Assembly: GCF_000757485.1 (NCBI RefSeq)
Contig: NZ_JPYO01000027.1
Location: 1 to 64,000, forward strand
Source: Achromobacter sp. RTa
GTDB lineage: Bacteria > Pseudomonadota > Gammaproteobacteria > Burkholderiales > Burkholderiaceae_B
Direction of reading: 5' to 3'
DNA length: 64,000 nt
The notes below the pieces were generated by a model that ran no database searches, was not told the origin of the DNA, and saw only the letters and a list, made by a program, of their open reading frames with translations. Made by a program: the position numbers and the translations under genes. The first letter of the stretch is position 1, and each line of letters begins with the position of its first letter. Below, one piece after another: positions 54,110 to 62,634 of this stretch.

Positions 54110-55396
54110 ATGGCGGCCGCGCACACCCTGCGGGGCCGGGCGGCGCAAGCGCTGGGCATACACGACGACGAACTGGCCCCGGCGGCCTGCGGCTTCGCCT
54201 TTTTCTTCTTTCTCTTCTGCGGCTATTTCATGCTGCGCCCCATCCGCGAAACGATGGGCATACAGGCGGGCGTCGACCAGTTGCAATGGCTGTTCACCGC
54301 CACCTTCGTCGCCATGCTGGCCGTCGTGCCGCTGTTCGGCTGGCTGTCCGCCCGCGTGCCGCGCGCCACGCTGATCACCTGGGTCTATGCCATCTTCGCC
54401 CTCACCATGGCCGGGTTCGCGGTCCTGCTCCACCTGCGGCCCGGCAGCGTCTGGGCCGCGCGCGCCTTCTACGTCTGGCTGTCGGTGTTCAATCTGTTCG
54501 TCGTCTCCATCGCCTGGAGCCTGATGGCCGACGTATTCCGGATGGATTCCGCCAAGCGTCTCTTCGCCCTGATCGCCGCGGGCGCCAGCGCGGGCGGGCT
54601 GTCGGGCCCGCTCTTGGGCGGCCTGCTGGCCGGCGCCCTGGGCCCGGCCGGCCTGCTGCTCCTGTCCGCGCTGCTGCTGGCCGCCACGCTGCCGCTCAAG
54701 CGATGGCTGCTGCGATGGCGCGCAGCGGGCCGGGAAGACACCTCTCCGGACGATATGGAGCGCCCCATCGAGGGCTCCGTCCTGGCCGGCATATCGCGCA
54801 TCTTCCAGTCGCCCTACCTGATGGGGATCTCGCTGCTGGTGATTCTGCTGGCCACGCTAAGCACGTTCCTGTACATGGAGCAGGCACGGCTCGTCGCCCA
54901 TGCTTTTCCCGACACGGCGCAACGCATACGGGTCTTCAGCACGCTGGATTTCGCGGTGCAGGCGCTGTCGCTGCTGTCCCAGGTCTTCATCACCGGCCGG
55001 GTCGCCGCGCGGCTGGGCCTGCGCTTCCTGCTGACCGCAGTGCCCCTGGCGGTGGCGGCCGGTTTCCTGGCCCTGGCGGCCTTTCCGGTTTTCGGCGTAC
55101 TGGCCGCGGCCATGGTCGTGCGCCGCGTCGGCGAGTATGCGCTGATCAAGCCGGGGCGCGAGATGCTGTTTACCGCGGTTCCGCCCGAAGACAAGTACAA
55201 GACCAAAAACGTCATCGACACGGTGGTCTACCGCGCGGGCGACGCGGCCAGCGGCTGGGTCAAGGCGGGCGTGGACATGCTGGGCCACGGCGCGGCGCTG
55301 ATCGCCGTGCTGGGGGCCGCCTGCGCATTGGGCGCCGCCGCGGTGGGCTACGGGCTGGGGCGGCGAGCCGACCGGCGCAAGCCTGGCAATCATTAG
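54110..55396 (+). CDS. MFS-type / NTP-NDP exchanger-like carrier
   Basis: This 428-residue membrane protein has about 12 hydrophobic segments. The DDELAPAACGFAFFFFLFCGYFMLRPIRETMGI start and the VFNLFVVSIAWSLMADVFRMDSAKRLFALIAAGASAGGLSGPLLGG segment recall a group of bacterial carriers distantly related to the ADP/ATP translocases of intracellular bacteria. In free-living species their substrate is not established. ATG 54110 lies 4 bases after the aldo/keto reductase stop, so the two are co-transcribed. Confidence 0.78.
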   Translation: MAAAHTLRGRAAQALGIHDDELAPAACGFAFFFFLFCGYFMLRPIRETMGIQAGVDQLQWLFTATFVAMLAVVPLFGWLSARVPRATLITWVYAIFALTMAGFAVLLHLRPGSVWAARAFYVWLSVFNLFVVSIAWSLMADVFRMDSAKRLFALIAAGASAGGLSGPLLGGLLAGALGPAGLLLLSALLLAATLPLKRWLLRWRAAGREDTSPDDMERPIEGSVLAGISRIFQSPYLMGISLLVILLATLSTFLYMEQARLVAHAFPDTAQRIRVFSTLDFAVQALSLLSQVFITGRVAARLGLRFLLTAVPLAVAAGFLALAAFPVFGVLAAAMVVRRVGEYALIKPGREMLFTAVPPEDKYKTKNVIDTVVYRAGDAASGWVKAGVDMLGHGAALIAVLGAACALGAAAVGYGLGRRADRRKPGNH

Positions 55397-55486
55397 ATTT
55401 TACTGAACACTCATATCACTGGACCAAACATATTCCCTGGGCCGCCGCCGCACAATGGCACCGCTCTCAACGCCTGGGGAATCGTC

Positions 55487-56455
55487 ATGAACCGCTCCGC
55501 CACCGCCTGCCTTGCCGCCCTGTCGCTTTGCCTGGCCGCGCCCCTCGCGCTGGCCGACTACCCGGAACGCGCGATCACGCTGATCGTGCCCGCCGCCGCG
55601 GGCGGCAACGCCGACATCACGGCACGCCTCATCGGCCAGGAAATGAGCCGCCAGCTGGGCCAGCCCGTGGTCGTGGAGAACCGTGTCGGCGCGGGCGGAC
55701 GGATCGGCACGCAGGCCGTGGTGCGGGCCGCGCCGGACGGTTACACCATCGGCTACGCGCACGTCGGCACGCTGGTGCTGCACCGGTTCCTGTTCAAGCA
55801 GCAGCTATACGACCTGGACCGCGACATCGCGCCGATCGGCCTCGTGGCCGAAACGCCCAACGTCATCGTGGTGAATGCGTCCTCGCCCTATCGCGATCTG
55901 AAGGGCTTCATCGACGCCACCCGCGCCCAGCCCGAGCGCCTGACGATGACCTCGGCGGACCCGGGCACGACCAGCGAAGTCGGCGTGAAGCTGTTCATCG
56001 CCCAGACCGGCGCCGCCGTGCGCCAGATTCCGTACAAGGCCACGGCCGCGCAATTGTCGGACCTGCTCGGGGGCCACGTCGATTCCATGATGGAAAACCT
56101 GCCGCCCCTGATCGGCAATCTGAAGGACGGCCGGCTGCGCGCCCTGGCGGTCACCACCAAAACCCGCGCCGCCTCCAACCCCGACGTGCCGACCGTGGCC
56201 GAACAGGGCTATCCCGATTACGAGCAATCGGCATGGAGCGCGCTGGTCGCGCCCGCCGGCACGCCGCCCGCCGTCATCGCGCGGCTGAACTCGGCCATGA
56301 ACCAGGCCTTGCGCTCGGACGGTGTGGCCAAGGAACTGCGCAGCCGTTCCCAGGAGCCCTTGGGCGGCACGCCGCAAGACGTACAGACCCAGATTCGCAA
56401 GGAGCTGCCCAAATGGGAAGGCATCATCAAGGCCGCCGGCACGACGCTGGATTGA
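55487..56455 (+). CDS. Bug-family (TctC-like) solute-binding protein
   Basis: This 322-residue periplasmic receptor has a signal peptide at residues 1-23 (cleavage after ALA) and the Bug fold seen in YPERAITLIVPAAAGGNADITARLIG. GQPVVVENRVGAGGRIGTQAVVRAAPDGYTI is a family signature. Bug proteins bind carboxylates, amino acids or nicotinate-like acids, and they are strongly expanded in Bordetella and relatives. No TctAB membrane genes are here. The next two genes are enzymes with short spacers of 31 and 6 bases, suggesting one catabolic unit for the bound compound. Confidence 0.92.
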   Translation: MNRSATACLAALSLCLAAPLALADYPERAITLIVPAAAGGNADITARLIGQEMSRQLGQPVVVENRVGAGGRIGTQAVVRAAPDGYTIGYAHVGTLVLHRFLFKQQLYDLDRDIAPIGLVAETPNVIVVNASSPYRDLKGFIDATRAQPERLTMTSADPGTTSEVGVKLFIAQTGAAVRQIPYKATAAQLSDLLGGHVDSMMENLPPLIGNLKDGRLRALAVTTKTRAASNPDVPTVAEQGYPDYEQSAWSALVAPAGTPPAVIARLNSAMNQALRSDGVAKELRSRSQEPLGGTPQDVQTQIRKELPKWEGIIKAAGTTLD

Positions 56456-56486
56456 CCTCAGCCCGAACACGCCAAGGAGCGGCGGC

Positions 56487-57467
56487 ATGGCCACGGTAAG
56501 CCGCGAGGACTTCAGCTGCGCCGCCGCCACCAATGAGTCGGCCTACCGGCGCGTCACCGTGCCGGTATTGAAGATAGAAGCGGGGCCGGGACCGGCCGTC
56601 GCCCTGATGGCGGGCGTGCACGGCGACGAATGGGAAGGCCAGGCCGCCATCCTGGCGCTTTGGCATCATTTGCCGGGCATCCTGCAGCGCGGCACGGTAT
56701 ACCTGCTGCCGGCTGTCAATGCCGAAGCCTCGCTCGCCGGCACGCGGCTATCCCCTTCCGACGGCGGCAATCTCAATCGCGCCTTCCTGGGCCAGCCTGC
56801 GCGCGGCTATACGGAAAGCGTCGCGGCCGCGCTGGAAGCCCGCCTGCTGCCGCGCATACAGGCGCTGGTGGATGTGCACAGCGGCGGCGCCTCGCTGCGC
56901 TACCTTCCCTCCTCCGTGATCACCCGCTATGGCGACGATCCCTACGACGCGCGGCTGCCCGGCTTGGCCCGCGCCTTCGGGCTGCCGCAATGCATCTACT
57001 TCCGCGGCAGCGAGGCGGGCTCCATGCCTGCCGCCGCCAGCCGCCATGGCGTACTGCGCCTGAGCGCGGAAATCGGCGGCGGCCGGGAGACGAGCGGCAG
57101 CCTGGTCGAACGCTGCCGCGATGGCCTGCTGGGCTGCCTCGGCGAACTGGGGCTGCTGCCGGGCCGGCCCTTGCCGCGCAATCCCGAGATCCGGCTCTAC
57201 GATCTCGACGCGCCGGCCGCCACCCTGCGCGCCCGCGAGCCCGGCGTATTCATCCCGGGCGTTGAACTGGGACAGTCGGTCACGGCCCATCAGCGCATCG
57301 GCCAGATGATCGAACCCGCCCGCCCCGACATGCCCGTCCGCGCCCTGGTCAGTCCGCAAGCCGGCACCGTGGTGTGCCTGCGCGCCATCGCCCGCAGCGG
57401 CGACGGCGACTGCCTGATCCAGATCGCGCCCGCCCTCCCCCTGGATTCCCTTTCGTCAAGGTATTGA
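56487..57467 (+). CDS. AstE/AspA-family N-acyl deacylase (DoeB/EutE-like)
   Basis: This 326-residue zinc carboxypeptidase-like enzyme belongs to the succinylglutamate desuccinylase/aspartoacylase family. Zinc ligands are visible as H45 and E48 (GVHGDEWEG) and H131 (VDVHSGG). NLNRAFLG and the catalytic-glutamate region AEIGGG are also present. The C-terminal domain PGVELGQSVTAHQRIGQM resembles DoeB/EutE, the deacetylase of N-acetyl-diaminobutyrate in ectoine breakdown. The substrate is probably an N-acylated amino acid, possibly the ligand of the Bug receptor encoded upstream. AAGGAG precedes the ATG. Confidence 0.85.
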   Translation: MATVSREDFSCAAATNESAYRRVTVPVLKIEAGPGPAVALMAGVHGDEWEGQAAILALWHHLPGILQRGTVYLLPAVNAEASLAGTRLSPSDGGNLNRAFLGQPARGYTESVAAALEARLLPRIQALVDVHSGGASLRYLPSSVITRYGDDPYDARLPGLARAFGLPQCIYFRGSEAGSMPAAASRHGVLRLSAEIGGGRETSGSLVERCRDGLLGCLGELGLLPGRPLPRNPEIRLYDLDAPAATLRAREPGVFIPGVELGQSVTAHQRIGQMIEPARPDMPVRALVSPQAGTVVCLRAIARSGDGDCLIQIAPALPLDSLSSRY

Positions 57468-57473
57468 AGAACC

Positions 57474-58571
57474 ATGCAGATGAACCCGAGATTGTCCGGC
57501 CTTCGTTGCATCCGCTGCGACAGCCTTTGGCCCCCCGCCGACTATCCCGAGGGCTGCCCCAGCTGCCTGGAGGCCGGCCATCCCGCTTCCCTGGAGTGCT
57601 GCTACGAGCCGTCCGCGGCCCCCTCCATCCCGCTGCCGGTGCTGGATCCCGTGACGCTGGGCGAAGGCGCCACTCCCTGCCTCGCCGCGCCCGCTCTGGC
57701 GCAGGCGGAAGGCGTCGGCCAGCTCTGGCTCAAGTGCGAAGGCGCCAATCCCACGGGCAGCCACAAGGACCGCATGGCGGCCCAGCTGGTATCGCGCGCG
57801 CGCCTTGCCGGCGCCACGCGCCTAGCCGCGGCATCGAGCGGCAATGCGGGCGTATCGCTGGCCGCGTATTGCGCGGCCGCCCGCCTGGACGCCGACATCG
57901 CGATCATGCGCGATTGCCCGCCTCTCCAGCGCGAGGCCATGCAACGCTTCGGCGCCAGGCTGCGCGCCTTCGAGGACAGCCTCAGCCGCTGGCCCTACGT
58001 CGCGGACCTGTGCCGCAACCATGGCGCGTTCGCCGGCACCAACTATCTGAATCCTCCCGTGGGCACGCACGCCTATGGCGTGGAAGGCTACAAGCCCATC
58101 GCCCAGGAAATCCTCGATGCCTGCGGCGTTCCGACCGACATCGTCGTGCCCGTGGCGCGCGGCGACCTGTTCTGGGGAATTTTCCTGGGCTGGCAGCACC
58201 TGCTGCAAGCCGGGCTCATCGATCGCCTGCCCCGCATGCATGCGGTGGAGCCCTATGCCCGCCTGTCGCGCGCCCGCGCGACAGGCGACGCTCGCAAGAC
58301 CTGGGAGGGCGTGACGGATCAGTATTCGATCGCGGGCAGCACCTGCACGCTGCAATCGCTGGAGGTCCTGTCGCGCTCGGGCGGCTCGCCTGTGGAGATA
58401 TCCGACGCCGCCGCCGCCCAGGCTCAGCAGCGCCTGGAGCGCGTCGGGCTCGCCACCGAGCTCTCTTCCGCCGCCGCGCTGGCCGCCGTGTCCCGGCTCC
58501 GGCGCTCGGGCCTTGTGGATGCCGAATCGTCCGTCGTACTGCTGCTTACCTCGGATGGGCGCCGCGGCTAG
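57474..58571 (+). CDS. Threonine synthase-like PLP enzyme
   Basis: This 365-residue fold-type II PLP enzyme has an N-terminal zinc-ribbon with cysteines C12, C15, C28 and C31, as in plant-type threonine synthases. The cofactor lysine is K98 in NPTGSHKDR, and the phosphate site is ASSGNAGVS near residue 120. No thr genes are nearby, and the context (Bug receptor, deacylase) points to a catabolic ammonia-lyase or beta-eliminase, in the way EutB accompanies EutE in ectoine use. The start is an ATG 6 bases after the deacylase stop. It overlaps the convergent LysR gene end by 4 bases. Confidence 0.85.
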   Translation: MQMNPRLSGLRCIRCDSLWPPADYPEGCPSCLEAGHPASLECCYEPSAAPSIPLPVLDPVTLGEGATPCLAAPALAQAEGVGQLWLKCEGANPTGSHKDRMAAQLVSRARLAGATRLAAASSGNAGVSLAAYCAAARLDADIAIMRDCPPLQREAMQRFGARLRAFEDSLSRWPYVADLCRNHGAFAGTNYLNPPVGTHAYGVEGYKPIAQEILDACGVPTDIVVPVARGDLFWGIFLGWQHLLQAGLIDRLPRMHAVEPYARLSRARATGDARKTWEGVTDQYSIAGSTCTLQSLEVLSRSGGSPVEISDAAAAQAQQRLERVGLATELSSAAALAAVSRLRRSGLVDAESSVVLLLTSDGRRG

Positions 58572-59476
58572 ACGCCAAAGCGTTCCACGAGCGGCGCCAG
58601 GGCGCCGCGCAGGCAGGTGGCCCAGAATTTCCCCGCCTCGGACAAGGGGCGGCTGCCATGCAGGATCATGTGGCATTCGAAATGCACGGACGCGGCCAGC
58701 GGCCGGTAACGCAACCCCACCGCCTCCATGCCGACCGCGGTCGCGGGGTTGGCGATGCCCACCCCATGGCCCGCCAACGCCAACTGGCACACGGTGCTAG
58801 AGTACGGCGTCTCGATGGCTATCTTCAGGCGCTGTCCCGCCTGGGCCAACAAGGCGTCCAGGCGCTTGCGCGAGCCGTCCTCGGCATTGAGCGCGATCAC
58901 ATCGGCCTCGGCCAGATGAGAGAACTCCACGCATTCCAGGCGCGCCAGCGGATGGTTCTTGGGAAAAACCGCCACCGCCCGCAGGCTGGCGAGCCGATGG
59001 CCGCGCAGCCCTTCCAGCTCCGATTCGTCGGCGACCGCGGCCAGGTCCAGCTCGCCCGACACCACCATGTCGCGCAGGGTATTGGAATCCCGGATCTGCA
59101 GATACAGCGCCGTATCGGGATAACGCTCGCGGAAACGGGAGATGGCGTCGCTGATGACCGCGCCGCTATAGGCGTGGATGCAGCCGATGCGCAGCCTCGG
59201 CTGCGCGGCGCCGCGGATCGCCCGGATCTTGCGCCCCAGGCTTTCCAACCCGACATTCAGCCGGCGGATTTCCTCGTAAAGCAGCGTCGCCTCCGGCGTG
59301 CGCTGCATGCGCTGGCGCACGCGCTCGAACAGCCGCAACTCGATGCTGGCCTCCAGCGCGGCCAGCGTTGCGCTGACGGTGGCAGGCGAAACGTCCAGCC
59401 GCCGGGCCGCCGCGGTGACGCTTTCCGTCTCGTAGACGGTGCGGAAGGTCTCGACCTGCTTTAGCGTGAAGGTCAT
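58568..59476 (-). CDS. LysR family transcriptional regulator
   Basis: This 302-residue LysR-type protein starts MTFTLKQVETFRTVYETESVTAAARRLDVSPATVSATLAALEASIELRLFERVR in the winged-helix part and has an effector domain with PRLRIGCIHAYSGAVI. It converges on the PLP-enzyme gene, with stops overlapping by 4 bases. It probably controls the Bug/deacylase/PLP cluster, though a convergent position is unusual for that. Its start lies 18 bases before the stop region of recO on the same strand. Confidence 0.9.
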   Translation of the reverse strand: MTFTLKQVETFRTVYETESVTAAARRLDVSPATVSATLAALEASIELRLFERVRQRMQRTPEATLLYEEIRRLNVGLESLGRKIRAIRGAAQPRLRIGCIHAYSGAVISDAISRFRERYPDTALYLQIRDSNTLRDMVVSGELDLAAVADESELEGLRGHRLASLRAVAVFPKNHPLARLECVEFSHLAEADVIALNAEDGSRKRLDALLAQAGQRLKIAIETPYSSTVCQLALAGHGVGIANPATAVGMEAVGLRYRPLAASVHFECHMILHGSRPLSEAGKFWATCLRGALAPLVERFGV

Positions 59477-59494
59477 GGCCGGGGCGCAATGCGC

Positions 59495-60082
59495 TCAGAT
59501 GCGTTGCAGATCCAGCAACACGCGCCGGGTCGACAAGGGGCGGCCCGCCAGGATTTCGGCCAGCCGTTCACGCAGATCGCGGCGCAGGGCCGGCTCGATG
59601 GCCGGATCGTCGAAATCGGGCGGCTCCTCGTCCACGCCGTAGCCGGTCTCGCGCAGCAGCGTCCATTCGAATCGGCGCAGCGCGCCGGCCGCGCGGGTGC
59701 CGCCCGACAGCTGTTGCAAGGCGAAGTCGTAGGCGTCGAACAGCAGCGGGTGGGCGTCTTCGCGAGGCAGCAGCCGCAGCAGCAGCTCGTTCATGTACCA
59801 GGCCGACATCAGCGCGGTGCCGGTCAGCGGGCGGATGCCCGCGATTTCGGCCCGCGTCAGCGTCTTGACTTCGCCATTGCCCGTCCAGGACAGCAGCAGG
59901 GGCTGGAAGGCGGACAGCACGGGCCGCAGCACGGAGTACGGGCGCTTGGCGCCCTTGGCGACCATGGCTACACAGCCGTGGTCGCGGGAGAAAGTCTGAA
60001 CGATAAGGGAAGTCTCACGCCACGCAGTGGCGTGCAGCATGTATCCCGGGCGATCCTGGACGCGGGGCGCCCGTCTACTCAT
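59495..60082 (-). CDS. recO: DNA repair protein RecO (compact form)
   Basis: This 195-residue protein has the RecO N-terminal OB domain (YMLHATAWRETSLIVQTFSRDHGCVAMVAKGAKRPYS) and the LRRFEWTLLRETGYG helix, ending with LAGRPLSTRRVLLDL. RecO loads RecA with RecR at gaps and promotes annealing. E. coli RecO is 242 residues. Here the stretch between the GYG helix and the C-terminal helices, which holds the zinc or Cys-containing loop region, is about 45 residues shorter. The ATG at 60082 overlaps the era stop by 8 bases. Confidence 0.85.
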   Translation of the reverse strand: MSRRAPRVQDRPGYMLHATAWRETSLIVQTFSRDHGCVAMVAKGAKRPYSVLRPVLSAFQPLLLSWTGNGEVKTLTRAEIAGIRPLTGTALMSAWYMNELLLRLLPREDAHPLLFDAYDFALQQLSGGTRAAGALRRFEWTLLRETGYGVDEEPPDFDDPAIEPALRRDLRERLAEILAGRPLSTRRVLLDLQRI

Positions 60083-60965
60083 AGCCCAGATCGCGGAGCG
60101 CACCCTCGCGGTCGGACCAGCCCTTGCGCACCTTGATGTAGACCTCCAGGTGCACCGGCTTGTCCAGCAGCTTGGCAATGTCCTGCCGCGCCTCCGTGGC
60201 GATGCGCTTCATGTGCATGCCGCCCGTGCCCAATAGGATCGGCTTGTGGCTGTCGCGTTCAACCACCACGCAGGCATTGATGCTGGCGCCCTTGTTGGTC
60301 TCTTCCCATTGCTCGATGACCACGGTGCAACCGTAGGGCAGCTCGTCGCCGACCAGGCGGAAGATCTTCTCGCGCACCAGCTCGGCCGCGATGAAGCGCA
60401 TGGGGCGGTCGGTCAGCGTATCTTCCTCGAACATCGGCTCGCCTTCCGACAAGCGGGACGCGATTTCTTCCAACAGCTGATCCAGTTGCTGGTTCTTGGT
60501 GGCGCTGACGGGCACGACGGCGCCGAATGGGTGCAGCGCCATGATCTTGGACACGAAAGCGAACAGGTCGTCTCGGTTCTTGAGGGCGTCGATCTTGGAA
60601 ATGGCCAGGATGGTGCGCTCGGCCGACGGCAGCAGCGGCAGCAGCTTGGCGTCGCCTTCGGACCATTTGCCCGCCTCGACCACGTGCACCACCACGTCCA
60701 CGTCGGCCAGGGCCTGCGTGACCACGCGGTTCATCATGCGGTTCATGGCGCCGCCATGGCGCGTCTGGAACCCGGGGGTGTCGACGAATACGAACTGCTC
60801 GTGCTCGCGCGTCAGCACGCCATGGATGCGATGGCGCGTGGTCTGCGCCTTGCGCGACACGATGGAAATCTTGGAACCGATCAGGGCGTTGGTCAGCGTG
60901 GACTTGCCCACGTTGGGACGGCCTACGATGGCAACGAAGCCGGTGCGGAAAGGGGTATCGCTCAT
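60075..60965 (-). CDS. era: GTPase Era
   Basis: This 296-residue ribosome-assembly GTPase has the G1 motif GRPNVGKS at residues 15-22, DTPGF (G3) and SKIDA (G4), and a C-terminal KH domain from about residue 205, with the segment [21 protein letters not shown] at the end. Era binds the 3' end of 16S rRNA during 30S maturation. It overlaps rnc by 4 bases and recO by 8 bases, in the conserved lepB-rnc-era-recO operon. Confidence 0.96.
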   Translation of the reverse strand: MSDTPFRTGFVAIVGRPNVGKSTLTNALIGSKISIVSRKAQTTRHRIHGVLTREHEQFVFVDTPGFQTRHGGAMNRMMNRVVTQALADVDVVVHVVEAGKWSEGDAKLLPLLPSAERTILAISKIDALKNRDDLFAFVSKIMALHPFGAVVPVSATKNQQLDQLLEEIASRLSEGEPMFEEDTLTDRPMRFIAAELVREKIFRLVGDELPYGCTVVIEQWEETNKGASINACVVVERDSHKPILLGTGGMHMKRIATEARQDIAKLLDKPVHLEVYIKVRKGWSDREGALRDLGYE

Positions 60966-61723
60966 TTAGTCTCTTGGGCCACTGCCACGGGCAGCGACAA
61001 TTGCGCGGTCTTGCGCGCTTTGCCCGACTTGCGGGCGGCCTTGGTGGCCGGGCTGACGGCCAAAGCGGCCTCCAGCGCCAGCTTGGCCGCCGATTGCTCG
61101 GCGGCGCGGCGGCTGGCGCCAGCGGCCATTACCTTGATTTCGAGCGCCGGAATGGCGCATTCGACTTCGAACTGCTGGCTGTGAGCCGCGCCGTGCGTGG
61201 CCACCACCGTGTATTGCGGCAGCGCCATCTTGCGGCCCTGCAGGAATTCCTGCAGCAGCGTCTTGGCATCCTTGCCGAGGGTTTTGGGATCGACGGACGC
61301 CAGCACCGGCTGGTACTGGCGCACGATCACGCGGCGGGCGGCATCGAAGCCTGCGTCCAGGAAGACGGCGCCGAACAACGCCTCGACCGTGTCCGCCAGG
61401 ATGGAGGGGCGGCGAAAGCCGCCGCTCTTCAATTCGCCTTCGCCCAGGCGCAGGTACTGCGACAGCTCCAGGCGCTGGGCGATGTCCGCCAACGAGGCCT
61501 GCTTGACCAGATTGGCGCGCAGGCGCGACAGGTCGCCTTCATCGATCTTGGAATAGCGCTCGAACAGCATCGCCGCGACGACGAAGTTCAGCACGGAATC
61601 CCCAAGGAATTCCAATCGCTCGTTGTGGCGCGAACCGTGACTGCGATGCGTCAGCGCCTGTTCGAGCAGGGCCGGATCACCGAAGTGGTGCTCCAGGCGG
61701 TTTTCTAGCGTGGCTAGCGACAT
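60962..61723 (-). CDS. rnc: Ribonuclease III
   Basis: This 253-residue double-strand-specific RNase contains the catalytic signature [15 protein letters not shown] at residues 33-47 and an acidic metal site near [15 protein letters not shown]-terminal double-stranded RNA-binding domain follows ([23 protein letters not shown]). It matures rRNA and regulates mRNAs. A basic, alanine-rich tail of about 30 residues after the domain is longer than in E. coli RNase III (226 residues). It lies 2 bases after lepB and overlaps era. Confidence 0.95.
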   Translation of the reverse strand: MSLATLENRLEHHFGDPALLEQALTHRSHGSRHNERLEFLGDSVLNFVVAAMLFERYSKIDEGDLSRLRANLVKQASLADIAQRLELSQYLRLGEGELKSGGFRRPSILADTVEALFGAVFLDAGFDAARRVIVRQYQPVLASVDPKTLGKDAKTLLQEFLQGRKMALPQYTVVATHGAAHSQQFEVECAIPALEIKVMAAGASRRAAEQSAAKLALEAALAVSPATKAARKSGKARKTAQLSLPVAVAQETK

Positions 61724-61725
61724 AA

Positions 61726-62610
61726 TCAGTTGAACCGGCCGATGCGGCTGAGATCGCTGAAGTTCATCCAGATGAAGAAGGCGCGCCCGACGATATTGGA
61801 TTCCGGAACAAAGCCCCAGTACCGGCTGTCCGCGCTGTTGTCCCGATTATCGCCCATTGCGAAGAATTGGCCTTCGGGTACTTTGCAGCGTACCCCATTG
61901 CGGCTGTATTGGCAGTTCCCGCGGTTGGGAAATTGCCACATCGGCGCGTATTCCTGAGGTTTGTTCTCATCCAGCAGGATTTTGTGCTCAACTTCACCCA
62001 ATTTCTCCTTATATTGCGCAATATAAGAGACACGATCGGGTTCGAAATAGTCGCCGTCGCGCACATGCGGCACCAATTCGCCGTTGACGTACAGTTTTTT
62101 GTCCAGGTAGGCGATCTCGTCCCCGGGCAGGCCGACCACCCGCTTGATGTAGTCGACGTCCGGATCCACGGGGTAGCGGAAGACGAAAACATCGCCGCGC
62201 TGGGGCTGGCCCACCTCGATGATCTTCTTGTCGATGACCGGCAGGCGCAGGCCGTAGCTGAACTTGTTCACCAGGATCAGGTCGCCCGATTGCAGGGTCG
62301 GCAGCATGGAGCCCGACGGGATGCGGAAGGGCTCCACCACGAACGAACGCAGCAGGAACACGAAAAGAATCACGGGGAAGAAGCTGACCGCGTATTCGAT
62401 CCACCAAGGCACGCGGCGTGCTGCATCGCCCGCCTCGCGGCGCAGCCGTTCGGCCTCCTGGGCGTCTCCGACCAGCGCCGCATCGTATTGCGCCATTGCG
62501 GCCTGGGCCCGGCGCTCGCGGCCTCGGCGCAACACTGCCAGATCAAGCACCCAGATAATGCCGGTCAGCACCAGCAACACAAACAGGATCAGGGCAAAGT
62601 TCCAACTCAT
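61726..62610 (-). CDS. lepB: Signal peptidase I
   Basis: This 294-residue enzyme has two N-terminal hydrophobic segments (residues 4-25 and 70-90) that anchor it in the inner membrane, with the catalytic domain in the periplasm. The serine-lysine dyad is S101 in [12 protein letters not shown] and K156 in [11 protein letters not shown]. The box [17 protein letters not shown] is intact. It removes signal peptides from Sec and Tat substrates, such as the binding proteins encoded here. It lies 24 bases after lepA. Confidence 0.96.
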   Translation of the reverse strand: MSWNFALILFVLLVLTGIIWVLDLAVLRRGRERRAQAAMAQYDAALVGDAQEAERLRREAGDAARRVPWWIEYAVSFFPVILFVFLLRSFVVEPFRIPSGSMLPTLQSGDLILVNKFSYGLRLPVIDKKIIEVGQPQRGDVFVFRYPVDPDVDYIKRVVGLPGDEIAYLDKKLYVNGELVPHVRDGDYFEPDRVSYIAQYKEKLGEVEHKILLDENKPQEYAPMWQFPNRGNCQYSRNGVRCKVPEGQFFAMGDNRDNSADSRYWGFVPESNIVGRAFFIWMNFSDLSRIGRFN

Positions 62611-62634
62611 CAGCTAACCGCCTTCTTTTTGGTT

